DNA from: Clostridiales bacterium
GTDB taxonomy: Bacteria; Bacillota; Clostridia; Peptostreptococcales; Anaerovoracaceae
Direction of reading: 5' to 3'
NCBI GenBank assembly: GCA_009911365.1
Contig: QXXF01000002.1
Location: 1 to 64,000, forward strand
DNA length: 64,000 nucleotides
Part shown: positions 8,109 through 17,144 of the stretch, one piece after another
How the letters are laid out: each line of letters starts with the position of its first letter
Position numbering within the stretch: the first letter of the stretch is position 1
Notes under the pieces: generated by a model
What the model saw: the letters and a program-made list of their open reading frames with translations, nothing else
Told to the model about the DNA's origin: nothing
Database searches by the model: none
Position numbers and translations under genes: made by a program

Positions 8109-8298
8109 TGTCCGATTCCTCCTTATCTCTTTTCTTAAAACGCCCGTCTATAGGCTTTGATGCAGTCTTTGGAATCAGCCACACATTGCTGATTCGCATT
8201 ACATCGGGGATTCGGTCTGTAGCACATAATACCTGTATTCTCCGTTCGGACAATCCCCATTTTTCAGCCGCTTCTTTTACATTCATGTAATCAAACAT
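8101..8298 (-). CDS. Small excisionase/BldC-like helix-turn-helix regulator
   Basis: 65 residues from the ATG at 8296-8298, eight bases after GGAGG; the ATG further upstream overlaps that ribosome site. It has one MerR-type HTH: NVKEAAEKWGLSERRIQVLC, then DRIPDVMRISNVWLIPKTASKPIDGR. It is closely similar to the 62-residue protein at 34881-35069, which heads a second RR-HK-ABC cluster in this window. It is probably a DNA-binding partner of the two-component system. Confidence 0.85.
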   Translation of the reverse strand: MFDYMNVKEAAEKWGLSERRIQVLCATDRIPDVMRISNVWLIPKTASKPIDGRFKKRDKEESDNE

Positions 8299-8323
8299 TG
8301 AAATAACCTCCTTCATAACTGAT

Positions 8324-8352
8324 ATTATAATGCGTCAAAACGAATAATACAA
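8324..8352 (-). promoter_or_regulatory. Promoter of the HTH-RR-HK operon
   Basis: On the minus strand a TTGTAT -35 (8347-8352) and a TATAAT -10 (8324-8329) are separated by 17 bases, about 25 bp upstream of the HTH start codon. Confidence 0.65.
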
Positions 8353-8391
8353 TCAAGAAAATGATTCCATGAACAAGAATCGTTCCTCATT

Positions 8392-8432
8392 AAAAAACGG
8401 CAGGATTTTTGATATTGATATCCTACCGTTTC
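8392..8432 (-). terminator. Terminator after tnpV
   Basis: On the minus strand AAACGGtAGGAT and ATCCTgCCGTTT pair around a 13-base loop and are followed by a T-run. It sits just below the tnpV stop codon and insulates the next operon. Confidence 0.72.
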
Positions 8433-8436
8433 TTCA

Positions 8437-8811
8437 CTAATTATAAATAATTTCCTTGTTCACAGTCTCCCTTGCACAAGCCCTTATGTTATTTAAGTGT
8501 TGTACCCATTCTAAGGCGTTTTCTTCCTTTAGGCGTTCCGTTATGCCCTGTGCCTGTTTCATGCCCTCTATGAGCCTTTCAAAGCGTTCCTGCGCCTGCC
8601 TGTCGATGTCGGCAAGGTATGTATTCAGTCTGCCGCTTGTGAGAAGATTGGTGTATGTAACCTTGCGGTACTGCTTCAGATAGTCCAGATGCCGTTGCCC
8701 CCATGTGCCTATCGGCTGTTCTTCTTCGGCTGGTAAAGCTATGCACGGTATTAGATAATCTCCCTGTCGTTCGTATTTTCCACCCAGTTCCTCAAAAATC
8801 GTCTTTGCCAT
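8437..8811 (-). CDS. tnpV: TnpV family transposon-encoded protein
   Basis: 124 residues with the family opening FEELGGKYERQGDYLIPC, then GTWGQRHLDYLKQYRKVTY and a helical LADIDRQAQERFERL segment, matching TnpV of Tn4451-type elements. The biochemical role of TnpV is not established. It lies at the edge of the cargo block, and its start overlaps the 3' end of a broken phage holin gene, so it probably marks one end of the element that inserted into the prophage. Confidence 0.88.
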   Translation of the reverse strand: MAKTIFEELGGKYERQGDYLIPCIALPAEEEQPIGTWGQRHLDYLKQYRKVTYTNLLTSGRLNTYLADIDRQAQERFERLIEGMKQAQGITERLKEENALEWVQHLNNIRACARETVNKEIIYN

Positions 8812-9037
8812 TGTCTGTTACCTCCACTTTCTTTTTTATTTTGAATGTCCGCAAAATCCGTCCTACATCGCTTGACAGCCTGTGGTCGATAACTGCACAC
8901 ATAACACCCGTAATATAGTCGATAGCCACAAATGCAATGAGCGCATACAGCAGGCCGTCACAGCCGCCAAGAAACCAGCCGAGCCACCCTCCGATAGCAG
9001 TAAAGATAAGTTGGATCGTGTTCCAGAATTCTTTCAT
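8792..9037 (-). pseudogene. Phage holin, C-terminally truncated
   Basis: 81 residues from the ATG at 9035-9037. The first 59 or so residues are a typical Clostridia phage holin (holin_4 family): WNTIQLIFTAIGGWLGWFLG, then LLYALIAFVAIDYITGVMCA and RLSSDVG. The natural protein has about 140 residues; here the family sequence stops after SSDVG (about 8860) and is followed by 20 unrelated residues that overlap the start of tnpV. The end was probably replaced when the tnpV-bearing element inserted. Confidence 0.82.
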
Positions 9038-9133
9038 GATGAATCCCTCCTTAAAAAGATTTTTGTGTATGAAAAAAGCGGGTGCCCGAAATGGACATCC
9101 GCCAGTTTCCATGAAAATATTAAATTGTTTTTG

Positions 9134-9328
9134 TCACTGCGTCCGTTTCCACATATAGCAGGTGATATATGGCTGTAAGTTGCTGTGGGCATTCCCGCTT
9201 CCTGCGGCGGCAGTAGAGCCGGATATGGTATGCTCATGTGCGCCTGCACTGGCAGTCGCCTTATTTGTAAGAGCCGTATATGTTGTGCTGTCAACAATTA
9301 CTTTGTTGCTGGCATTATCCACGCCCAT
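9134..9328 (-). pseudogene. Frame-displaced C-terminal part of phage tail protein
   Basis: This frame encodes MGVDNASNKVIVDS to the phage-type ending NLQPYITCYMWKRTQ, the normal C terminus of Clostridia tail/collar proteins. It directly continues the 575-residue tail protein in another frame. Adding one A to the four-base homopolymer at 9334-9337 would join them as KHNLNLTKIRMGVDN and give a protein of about 640 residues. Confidence 0.78.
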
Positions 9329-11025
9329 CCTGATTTTGTCAGGTTCAGGTTATGCTTATGGGAGCCGCCGCTGTCTGCCGCAAGCGTCCCTTTTGCATGG
9401 CTGTGGCTCGGCATCTGCGCCGTGGTCAGCGTGACCGTGGATGCGCCGCCTGTCTTTTCCACCGTGCTGAAATTGGTATCCGAGGCGTTGACTCCCACAG
9501 GCACACGCCCCGAACCCCACACTACCCATGTGCCGCCAAAATATGCGGAAGGATTGGTATTTGTAACGCTCATATAAATGCTACCCACAGGATACACGCT
9601 GCCCGCTATGGAGCTGATATAATCCCTCAGCAGCTTCCCATATACCTTTACATCCCAGTCCTCCGAGACCTCAAAGCAGTTATCCGTTTCCGACACTTTT
9701 CCGATCGCAAGACCTTTCCCGCCGCATTTGAAGTCCATTACCACAGCGGCCGTTGAAACAATGTCCTGCACGGAGACCGTGTTGAACTGGTCTGTGATGG
9801 TGTAGCGTATGTCATAGGAGTATTCCGTGGATATCTGCCCCCTGCCAAAAACAATAGGGTCGCCGGATGAGAAGATCACGCCTGCATTTGTCCACTCGCT
9901 GTCTGCGGACCTTTTGTAATAGATCGTCCTCGTGACACGGTTGTTGTTCCCGCAGGGCGCACGGTTGTACAGGGCATTTCCGAGGATATATGTCCCGTCA
10001 TCCTGTAAGTTCCCGCCGCTGTCACAACGCTGTGAGGTGTAGGTTTCAAAGTACGGCACAAAATACCGCTCCACCGTAATGGTGACTTTTGCAGCCGCTG
10101 AGACCCTGCCCCTGGAATCGGTCACGGTCGCCGTAAAAGTGATGTCGCCGTAACTATTCAGGAAACCCGTGGTAAGGCTTGAGGCAGCACCGGCAAAGCC
10201 GCCTCCTGAAATGGAATAAGAAGCTATCGTAGAGCCATAGCTTCCTACAGCACCGTTTATTGTCAGCTTTGCCTTTGATTTTGACTGTACATAAATCTCC
10301 CATGTTGTTGGGACAGTCCCGTCAATACGCTCCGCTGTAAGGCTGCCGATTGTAGGCTTTACGCTTGCGGGGACGGTCAGCGTCATGGTGCAGGTCTTTG
10401 AACCGATACTCGTGCTGCCATTGTAGGTGGTGCAGGTGCCTGTGGTGGATTTCGGTATCTGGTCTGCCAAGGTAAGCGGCGGGGTCCAGGAAACAGAGGT
10501 GCTTGTGGTCTTTGTAGCAATCGTTCCCTTTGCACTTCCCAAAGTATACGACAGCGTATGGGTAAAGGATGATGACGCCCTCGTTACCGTGATGGTGCTT
10601 GCCGTTCCGAGATTCACCGACTTCGCCGAAACAGAGGAAGCCCTCGGAATGGTGTTCAGAGTCACCGTGGCACTTGCCGCTATCTGCTCATAATAAGTGC
10701 CGCTGATAGTCGCCTGTATCTTAAACACAGCAGAGATTGTAATGCTCTTCGTGCCGTCGCTGTTATGGGAAACGCTCTGCGACACCGTCCCAAGCGTGTG
10801 TGTACCTGTCCCTGATATGGAAGATGAAGTAAACGATTTTGCAGTGCCGCCTATGGTGCAGCTATTTGTCCTGCTGCCAATCCCAAGGCTCCAGTCATTG
10901 ATAAGGTACAGCTTGCAGGTAATGGTTGATGTGTTTGCGGACACATTCTGCGCCTGGCTCCAGTCCACCTTCAGCTTGTAATGCCCGCTCACGATTGAAT
11001 TTGAAAAACTTCCGCTTGAAGCCAT
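9298..11025 (-). CDS. Phage minor structural / tail protein, DUF859-like (frameshifted end)
   Basis: 575 residues, rich in Ser/Thr/Gly beta-sandwich sequence. The first part (MASSGSFSNSIVSGHYKLKVDWSQ) and the long central region resemble DUF859 phage minor structural proteins. From about residue 480 a collar-like segment begins (VYPVGSIYMSVTNTNPSAYFGGTW). The last 15 residues are out of register: the true C terminus lies in the next frame (9134-9328). It would be a distal tail or host-contact protein. It lies between the tail endopeptidase-like gene and the holin, as in siphophages. Confidence 0.8.
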   Translation of the reverse strand: MASSGSFSNSIVSGHYKLKVDWSQAQNVSANTSTITCKLYLINDWSLGIGSRTNSCTIGGTAKSFTSSSISGTGTHTLGTVSQSVSHNSDGTKSITISAVFKIQATISGTYYEQIAASATVTLNTIPRASSVSAKSVNLGTASTITVTRASSSFTHTLSYTLGSAKGTIATKTTSTSVSWTPPLTLADQIPKSTTGTCTTYNGSTSIGSKTCTMTLTVPASVKPTIGSLTAERIDGTVPTTWEIYVQSKSKAKLTINGAVGSYGSTIASYSISGGGFAGAASSLTTGFLNSYGDITFTATVTDSRGRVSAAAKVTITVERYFVPYFETYTSQRCDSGGNLQDDGTYILGNALYNRAPCGNNNRVTRTIYYKRSADSEWTNAGVIFSSGDPIVFGRGQISTEYSYDIRYTITDQFNTVSVQDIVSTAAVVMDFKCGGKGLAIGKVSETDNCFEVSEDWDVKVYGKLLRDYISSIAGSVYPVGSIYMSVTNTNPSAYFGGTWVVWGSGRVPVGVNASDTNFSTVEKTGGASTVTLTTAQMPSHSHAKGTLAADSGGSHKHNLNLTKSGWAWIMPATK

Positions 11026-11041
11026 ACGTTACCTCCTCCCG

Positions 11042-12718
11042 TTACACAGGTCCCCGCCATTTGATGGACAGGTTCCCGTTTGCCCTGGGGATAAAATCGA
11101 ACCACCCGCGGCTTTCATTCCCCAGGGACAGCTTATTCCTTATCTCCGCATTGGTGATGACAAGACTCTGGTTGGAAATGTATGCAATTTTCTGTCCATT
11201 TTCCTTAAAGGCAAGGGACTCGCCCGAAAGCTCTGCCGTGAAAGCATTGCCCACCCTGCCAAGCTCGATCAGTGCGCCCTTGAAACGGATATATTCTTCC
11301 AAAAGCGACTGGTTATCCGCAACTGTGCCTTTTATCTCATCCGTGACCTGTGTGAAATCAAAACGGATTTCCGTGCTGTTCTGCGTGATGCTCGTTTCAA
11401 AGTCCTGCTGTATGGTTTCCAGCTCCGACCGTGAGATGTATTCCTCACGCACAGACAGGTTGATATCCTCCGCCGTTTTTGAGATTTCGGAATAGCATTC
11501 ATGGATATTTTCTTTCAGCGAGTGCGTGGCATCCAGGGCGGTGGATGCGTCTTTCACCGCCATGCTGATCTTTGATTCCTGTCCTAAGATATCTTCTTCC
11601 AAAGCAGAAATATTCTGCCCCTGCTTCACCGAAGCGGAAGTCAGCGTCACGCCGCTTGCGCCGATGGTTATGGTATTGCCCGATGGATTGAGGTAATCCT
11701 TCGTCTTGGAAAGCACCAGGTATCTGCCGTCAATGCCGTGCGGTGCAGATTTACACTCCACATACTGCCGTGCATGGATATCGGGGATATCCGCACCGGT
11801 ATCCGATTCATCAACAATGGTCGGCTCCATGCTTGTAATGCCTTTTGTAAGTTCCGACAGCCGCTGGTTCGCTTTCCGAAGAAGATTTGACGGCAGGTTT
11901 ACATCTTCCCAGATCTCCGTTTTCCATATCCAGCCGATTTCTTTTACCGCTGCCTCATCAAATATATAATTCTTGCCGTCATTCACAGAAGCAATGTCAA
12001 TCCGCCTGTCAGTTTCCGTTTCATTGCCTTCATCGTCTGTTTCCCTGATTTTTACCCCAAGAGGGATGAGAGCCGTGGCATGTTCTGTATGGTCGGTGTT
12101 TATCTTCACATCGGTGAGGTTCTTCCCAAACTCCACTGTCTGGAGCGAAGTCTCACTGAAATCCGCAAGGTAATCAAGCACTCTGCCATCCGCGGTGTAT
12201 CTCAAACGAAGATATCCTCCATGAGTACCCAGGAGCTTCTGCCGGATTGCATCCATCGTCACGGAATAATCCGAACTGCTGTAATGCACATAATCGTTAT
12301 CATCGGTGACTGTTACATTCCCGACCGTGAATTTCTTCTTATCCTCCACGGCTTTGTTATGCTCTGAAATGAAATATTCCAGCAGCCCTTTGAGCGTACC
12401 GCTGTAATCATAAGGCGGCTGGATGGTGTCTTTCAGATAGGCAAGGGCTGACTCGCACGTCCAGGTGTGGGTGTTGTAAAAATCCGTGCCGTTATCCAGA
12501 GCCCTGCCTTCAAACACCGTATAATCGCCACGTTTACAGACAATCACTGAGGACATCGGCCTGATGTCGGCAAGGTACGGGTGGTTAAATGGTGCGGAAA
12601 GGGTCAGGCTGTCAATGCTTTCTGCGTCCTCCTGCACCTGTGCTTTTGTGACGGCAAGGGAAGATAACTGCGGGTGGTAAAACAGATTCCCATCCACATA
12701 AATCCGGAATAACCTCAT
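11042..12718 (-). CDS. Phage tail protein, prophage endopeptidase tail family
   Basis: 558 residues. The N-terminal 370 residues (RLFRIYVDGNLFYHPQL, SSVIVCKRGDYTVFEGRAL) match the Gp18/prophage-tail fold that forms the baseplate hub in siphophages. The C-terminal 180 residues form a coiled coil then a receptor-binding-like domain. Its start overlaps the Dit stop by four bases, giving the usual TMP-Dit-Tal order. The peptidase name follows family usage; no catalytic site is evident. Confidence 0.82.
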   Translation of the reverse strand: MRLFRIYVDGNLFYHPQLSSLAVTKAQVQEDAESIDSLTLSAPFNHPYLADIRPMSSVIVCKRGDYTVFEGRALDNGTDFYNTHTWTCESALAYLKDTIQPPYDYSGTLKGLLEYFISEHNKAVEDKKKFTVGNVTVTDDNDYVHYSSSDYSVTMDAIRQKLLGTHGGYLRLRYTADGRVLDYLADFSETSLQTVEFGKNLTDVKINTDHTEHATALIPLGVKIRETDDEGNETETDRRIDIASVNDGKNYIFDEAAVKEIGWIWKTEIWEDVNLPSNLLRKANQRLSELTKGITSMEPTIVDESDTGADIPDIHARQYVECKSAPHGIDGRYLVLSKTKDYLNPSGNTITIGASGVTLTSASVKQGQNISALEEDILGQESKISMAVKDASTALDATHSLKENIHECYSEISKTAEDINLSVREEYISRSELETIQQDFETSITQNSTEIRFDFTQVTDEIKGTVADNQSLLEEYIRFKGALIELGRVGNAFTAELSGESLAFKENGQKIAYISNQSLVITNAEIRNKLSLGNESRGWFDFIPRANGNLSIKWRGPV

Positions 12719-13365
12719 AGCCGTCCCTCCCTGTATCTAAACGTGACCGTGCCAGCAGTGGTAATTTCTATCTCATTTTCCCCCTGCACAAGCTCCAGTT
12801 CGGGAAACGTCCATGTGCCTGCACTTACGGTTTTTATGAACCTGTCAGTCCCGACCTGCCATTTCAGAGTGGTTTCCTCTGTCACCGTTACCGTTGGAAC
12901 TGCAGGCATAAAATCATTTAATAGGATTACATTTCCTCCACCCGTTACAGCAGCCACTGTTTCCTCTGTATGGTAGCGGTAGGCATCTGCATCAGAAGAA
13001 CTTATTGTAAGCTGTCCCTTATGTGCAAGGGGATCATATCCCGGTGTGATCTCCAAAGTGCCGACATAATAAAGAGCCGGCTTCTCACTCAAAATCACAT
13101 CCACAAGCCGCCCCGCAAAACGGTTGACAATCTGCTCCGACATCTGATTGAACTTTTCCCTTGTGCCAAGCATGGAAAGAGTGATATCAAAAGACCTCGG
13201 CTGATAGGATACCCTGCCAAACGCCTCTGTGTATCTGATCGGGGAATTTCTCCCTGGTACCACAATCGTATTGCTCTGTGACTGCGGTGCCGGGAAGTTG
13301 ATACTCTCACGAAGCCAGCCAAGATTTAACATTGAAATATTATTCAGTTTTATATCAGGAATCAT
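12715..13365 (-). CDS. Distal tail protein (Dit)
   Basis: 216 residues. The opening IKLNNISMLNLGWLRESINFPAPQ and the SYQPRSFDITLSMLGTRE segment are typical of Siphoviridae distal tail proteins of Gram-positive hosts; the rest is a beta-rich galectin-like domain. It overlaps both neighbours by four bases, between tape measure and tail hub, which fixes its role at the tail tip. Confidence 0.85.
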   Translation of the reverse strand: MIPDIKLNNISMLNLGWLRESINFPAPQSQSNTIVVPGRNSPIRYTEAFGRVSYQPRSFDITLSMLGTREKFNQMSEQIVNRFAGRLVDVILSEKPALYYVGTLEITPGYDPLAHKGQLTISSSDADAYRYHTEETVAAVTGGGNVILLNDFMPAVPTVTVTEETTLKWQVGTDRFIKTVSAGTWTFPELELVQGENEIEITTAGTVTFRYREGRL

Positions 13366-16300
13366 AGGCTGAGCCTCCTCTGCAGTTTCTGTGATTTTCC
13401 AAGCCCTCCGTCAATATCGGGGAGCAGATGCCCGACAAGCGTCCCATCCTCAAGGTAGATGCCCTTGCTGCTGTTGTCTGCAATGATGGCGAGGTATTTC
13501 TCCATAGCCGTCATGTTAAGACGTGCAGACAGGATATTTTCAAGCTGGTCATAAAAGCCTTTCAGCGGCAGGATTGCCTCTTTTCCCGCTTCGCCGCCTG
13601 CCATAAGGCTTGAGCCATTCATGCCGAACACAGTCGGCTTTGCCATGATGCCGCCCTCTTTGTACCAGTCGATGAACAGGTGGGGGACGCTCGGTGGTGA
13701 AATGGACAGCTTGCCGCTCACCCGAAAGTGCGGCAGCTTTATATGCGGAAGATTTAACTTCATGCCGCTGAAAAATCCCTTGATAGCGTCAACAATGGAC
13801 TTCACTTTGTTCTTTGCCGCTTCAACCGGCGATATGATCGCATTCTTTATTCCATTCCACACACTTGCTGTTGTGGACTTAATACCATTAAAAACAGAAG
13901 ATACTGTACTTTTTACGGCATTGAATACACTTGAAACCTTGCTTTTTATTCCGTCAACCACACTGCCAATCGTGGACCTGATGCCATTCCAGACAGAGGA
14001 AGCAACGGATTTTATTGCATTAAATACAGTTGTCACTACGGTCTTGATTGAATTTACAACCGTTGAAACCTTCGTGCTTATTGCATTCCATACGGTGCTG
14101 AACACAGTTTTAATGGCATTCATCACCGTGGATATCACAGAAGATACAGCATTGATAACCGTGGTCACCACACTCTTGATTTTATTCCAGACACTGATGA
14201 CGGTTTCCCTGCAGTTTTCCCAGATAAAGCGGAACGGCAGGGTGATGATGTCAAATGCTGCTTCCAGAATCGAACCGATAAACATCACTGCCGTCTGTAC
14301 TGTATTTTTGATCCCCTCCCAGACGCCTGTGAAGAATGAAACAATACCGTTCCAGATACCCTCGAAAAAGGTCTTGATATTCGTCCACACTTCCGTCCAG
14401 CTTGTGCCGAACCAGCCGAGGACAACATCCGCCACGCCTTTCAGCACATTCAGGATATTGTTAAAGAAAGACACAATGCCGTTCCAGACGGACGAGAATA
14501 TCTCCTTGATGCCGTTCCACATCTGCGACCAGTTGCCTGTGAACAGGCCGATAAATACATCAAGGATGCCTGTAATCACTCCAGTTACCGTAGAGAGAAT
14601 ATCTGCGATATGGTTAAACACACCCTCAAAAACGGGGGCGAGGAACTGGCACAGGCCGTCCCACACGGTTTTTATTACATCCGTGATGTCCTTAAAGCTG
14701 AAACCCAGGGCATTTAATCGGTCAACAATGCCCTGGCAGAACCCTGATATGGTCTCCTTTATCCGGTTCCATGTGCCGATAATGGCTTCACGGAATCCCT
14801 TGTTTGTGTTCCACAGATGCACAAAGGCAGCGGCCAGCGTACCGACCACTGCCACCACCGCCACAACGGGAGCGGATATGCTGCCGATAGCCGCTCCCAG
14901 CTTACCCATCAGTCCGCTCATGCCGCCGACCTTTGCCGACAGCGTCATAATGCCCTGGGCGAGTGATGAGAACGCTTTCATTGCCGTGCCGACCTTTGAA
15001 ATAGTCGTGCCGATAATAATAAGCAAAGGTCCTATGGCGGCGACAAGCAGGGCTATTTTTACAATCGTCTGCTTTATACCCTCATCCATGCCGTTGAGCT
15101 TGTCAATAAATGCCTGGACATGGGATACGATGCTCCGGATTGCAGGCATCAGGATCTCACCAAAAACAATGGCTAATTCCTGTAACTGCGATTTAAGGAT
15201 GGTAAGCTGCCTCGCAAGGTTATCCTGCATGGTGTCAGCCATTCTTGCAGAAGCCCCGTCACAGCTGTCTATCGCCCCGGTCAGCTTTGCGATATCGGCA
15301 GAGGCGGCATTCATAAGGGCAAGGAAACCGCTCATGGCATTCTTGCCGACAAGTGACTCTGCGGCATTCGCTTTCTCGGACTCTGATAATTTGCTAAATG
15401 CCCCACGGCAGTCTGCAAGGATATCCGACAGGCCACGCATGGAACCGTCCGCATTGGTGGTGGCAATCGTCACATCACCAAGAGACGCACCGCTGAGTTT
15501 GATATCGCCTGTCAGATTGTTCATAATGGAACGCAAAGAAGTACCTGCCTGTGAAGACTTGATCCCTGCGTTTGCCATCAGGCCGATAGCCTCTGCGGTA
15601 TCTTCTGCAGAGAAGCCAAGCGCACCCGCAATCGGCGCACAGTATTTGAAGGTCTCTCCCATCATACCGACGTTTGTGTTAGCATTCGAACTTGCCGCCG
15701 CAAGGATATCCGCAAAATGCCCGCTGTCCTTTGCGGTCAAGCCAAAAGCTGTGAGAGCATCCGTTACGATATCGGAAGTGGTCGCCAAATCCTCACCCGA
15801 TGCCGCCGCAAGGTTCATGATACCGTCAATGCCCGAAAGCATATCCTCGGTTTTCCATCCAGCCATAGCCATGTAATTCATGGCTTCAGCGGCTTCGGAT
15901 GCGGAATATTTCGTCTTAGCGCCCATCTCACGGGCTTTGTCACGGAGTGCTTCCAAATCCTTTCCGGTTGCTCCGCTGACAGCCGCCACCTTGCTCATGG
16001 AGGTGTCAAAATCTGCGGCAGTCTTCACAGCGGCAGTCCCAAGGCCGCCAATGACGGTGGTAACACCCATCATCTTCCTGCCGGCTCCCGCTATGGTGTT
16101 GCCTGCGTTTTCTAACTTTCCGCCGGCCTCGCTGATTTTTGCAAGGGTGGTATTTGTTCTTGCCGCTTCTTCCTGCAGACGGCGCAGTTCCTGTTCGGTT
16201 TCCACGATCTCCCGCTGCAGGGCATCATATTTGTCCTGTCCGAGAGTGCCGTTTTCAAGCTGCTGCTTTGCCTGTATCTGTGCCGTTTTCAACGTTTCCA

Positions 16301-16514
16301 GCTTATCCTTTGTCGCACCGATAGCGTCCTTTAAAAGCCTCTGCTTCTGCGACAGAAGTTCCGTATTGCTTGGATCGAGTTTCAGCAGCTTGTTTACATC
16401 ACGGAGGGAGGTCTGTGTGGTTCTCAAAGTGGACTGCACGCCTTTCAAGGCTTTATCCAAACCTGTGGTATCGCCACCGATTTCTACTGTGATTCCTTTG
16501 ATTCTGTTAGCCAC
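13362..16514 (-). CDS. Phage tail tape measure protein
   Basis: 1050 residues. The N-terminal coiled coil (residues 1-130) is followed by the TP901-type core, with AADFDTSMSKVAAVSG near 168 and NYMAMAGWKTEDML near 212. Hydrophobic segments lie near 470-560. A long repetitive region (about 580-900) has recurring tryptophan motifs (IWNGIVSFF, VWNGIKS), usual for tape measures and shaping tail length. The C terminus carries GGIMAKPTVFGMNGSSLMAGGEAGKE. The gene is intact, but the next upstream phage genes are missing: phage sequence appears to end near 16560. Confidence 0.93.
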   Translation of the reverse strand: MANRIKGITVEIGGDTTGLDKALKGVQSTLRTTQTSLRDVNKLLKLDPSNTELLSQKQRLLKDAIGATKDKLETLKTAQIQAKQQLENGTLGQDKYDALQREIVETEQELRRLQEEAARTNTTLAKISEAGGKLENAGNTIAGAGRKMMGVTTVIGGLGTAAVKTAADFDTSMSKVAAVSGATGKDLEALRDKAREMGAKTKYSASEAAEAMNYMAMAGWKTEDMLSGIDGIMNLAAASGEDLATTSDIVTDALTAFGLTAKDSGHFADILAAASSNANTNVGMMGETFKYCAPIAGALGFSAEDTAEAIGLMANAGIKSSQAGTSLRSIMNNLTGDIKLSGASLGDVTIATTNADGSMRGLSDILADCRGAFSKLSESEKANAAESLVGKNAMSGFLALMNAASADIAKLTGAIDSCDGASARMADTMQDNLARQLTILKSQLQELAIVFGEILMPAIRSIVSHVQAFIDKLNGMDEGIKQTIVKIALLVAAIGPLLIIIGTTISKVGTAMKAFSSLAQGIMTLSAKVGGMSGLMGKLGAAIGSISAPVVAVVAVVGTLAAAFVHLWNTNKGFREAIIGTWNRIKETISGFCQGIVDRLNALGFSFKDITDVIKTVWDGLCQFLAPVFEGVFNHIADILSTVTGVITGILDVFIGLFTGNWSQMWNGIKEIFSSVWNGIVSFFNNILNVLKGVADVVLGWFGTSWTEVWTNIKTFFEGIWNGIVSFFTGVWEGIKNTVQTAVMFIGSILEAAFDIITLPFRFIWENCRETVISVWNKIKSVVTTVINAVSSVISTVMNAIKTVFSTVWNAISTKVSTVVNSIKTVVTTVFNAIKSVASSVWNGIRSTIGSVVDGIKSKVSSVFNAVKSTVSSVFNGIKSTTASVWNGIKNAIISPVEAAKNKVKSIVDAIKGFFSGMKLNLPHIKLPHFRVSGKLSISPPSVPHLFIDWYKEGGIMAKPTVFGMNGSSLMAGGEAGKEAILPLKGFYDQLENILSARLNMTAMEKYLAIIADNSSKGIYLEDGTLVGHLLPDIDGGLGKSQKLQRRLSL

Positions 16515-16616
16515 TCAGATTCCTCCTCTCCTAAAAATGGGCATGAAAAAAGAGCCGATTTCTCAACCCTTAATAATTATTTTATTTAGTTTATTGTCCT
16601 ACAAATTTGAATTTAT
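16515..16616. other. Prophage/island junction
   Basis: Phage-like sequence with the tape-measure ribosome site (GGAGAGGAGG) runs to about 16556, then becomes AT-rich and belongs to the GNAT flank. The string ATTTCTCAACCCTT at 16558-16571 recurs at 58338-58351. Confidence 0.45.
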
Positions 16617-17105
16617 CTATACAAGGAAATACAATACCTCTCTTATATCTTTCCCACCGATATTATCATCCCGAAATACTTCTGAATAAATAAATCCGTT
16701 TTTTTCATAAAATTTTCTTGCTCTATGATTATCCTCCAAAACCCATAAAAGCACTTTACTAAATCCGCATTGTTTTAATTCTTTAATACACTTGTTAAGC
16801 AATAACCTACCGTATCCTTTTCCAATGTAATCAGGCAAAAAATATATGGAAACGATTTCTCCATATTCGCTGTATTTTTCCCATCTTGATTTACAGAAAC
16901 TTGCAGTACCTATAAGACTCCCATGTTCTATCAGAACAAGGTTATTCATACCAATTTTATTGATACTATTAGCCCATTGCCCCGTTGGAATACTATTAAG
17001 ATAGTTTTGAGGAATAATGTTTTTATATGCGTATTTCCAACTACTTTCATATATTTTGCTTATTTCAAGAGGATTATCATCTTTGGTGATGTATCTAATC
17101 TCCAT
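16617..17105 (-). CDS. GNAT family N-acetyltransferase
   Basis: 162 residues with the full GNAT fold. Motif A is IVSIYFLPDYIGKGYGRLLL (about 88-107), containing the acetyl-CoA loop GKGYGR, and the end EDNHRARKFYEKNGF is the usual motif B. The substrate cannot be read from sequence. It is AT-rich compared with the phage genes on its left and is the first gene of the island that replaces prophage DNA. Confidence 0.88.
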   Translation of the reverse strand: MEIRYITKDDNPLEISKIYESSWKYAYKNIIPQNYLNSIPTGQWANSINKIGMNNLVLIEHGSLIGTASFCKSRWEKYSEYGEIVSIYFLPDYIGKGYGRLLLNKCIKELKQCGFSKVLLWVLEDNHRARKFYEKNGFIYSEVFRDDNIGGKDIREVLYFLV

Positions 17106-17144
17106 TTCAACAACTCCTTAAATTTCGATTTATAGTATTCGTTC

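Noticed and set aside
13621-15876. 751-codon plus-strand open frame opposite the tape measure gene
   Set aside because: It is the antisense of a repetitive, intact tape measure gene; no ribosome site or protein-like pattern.
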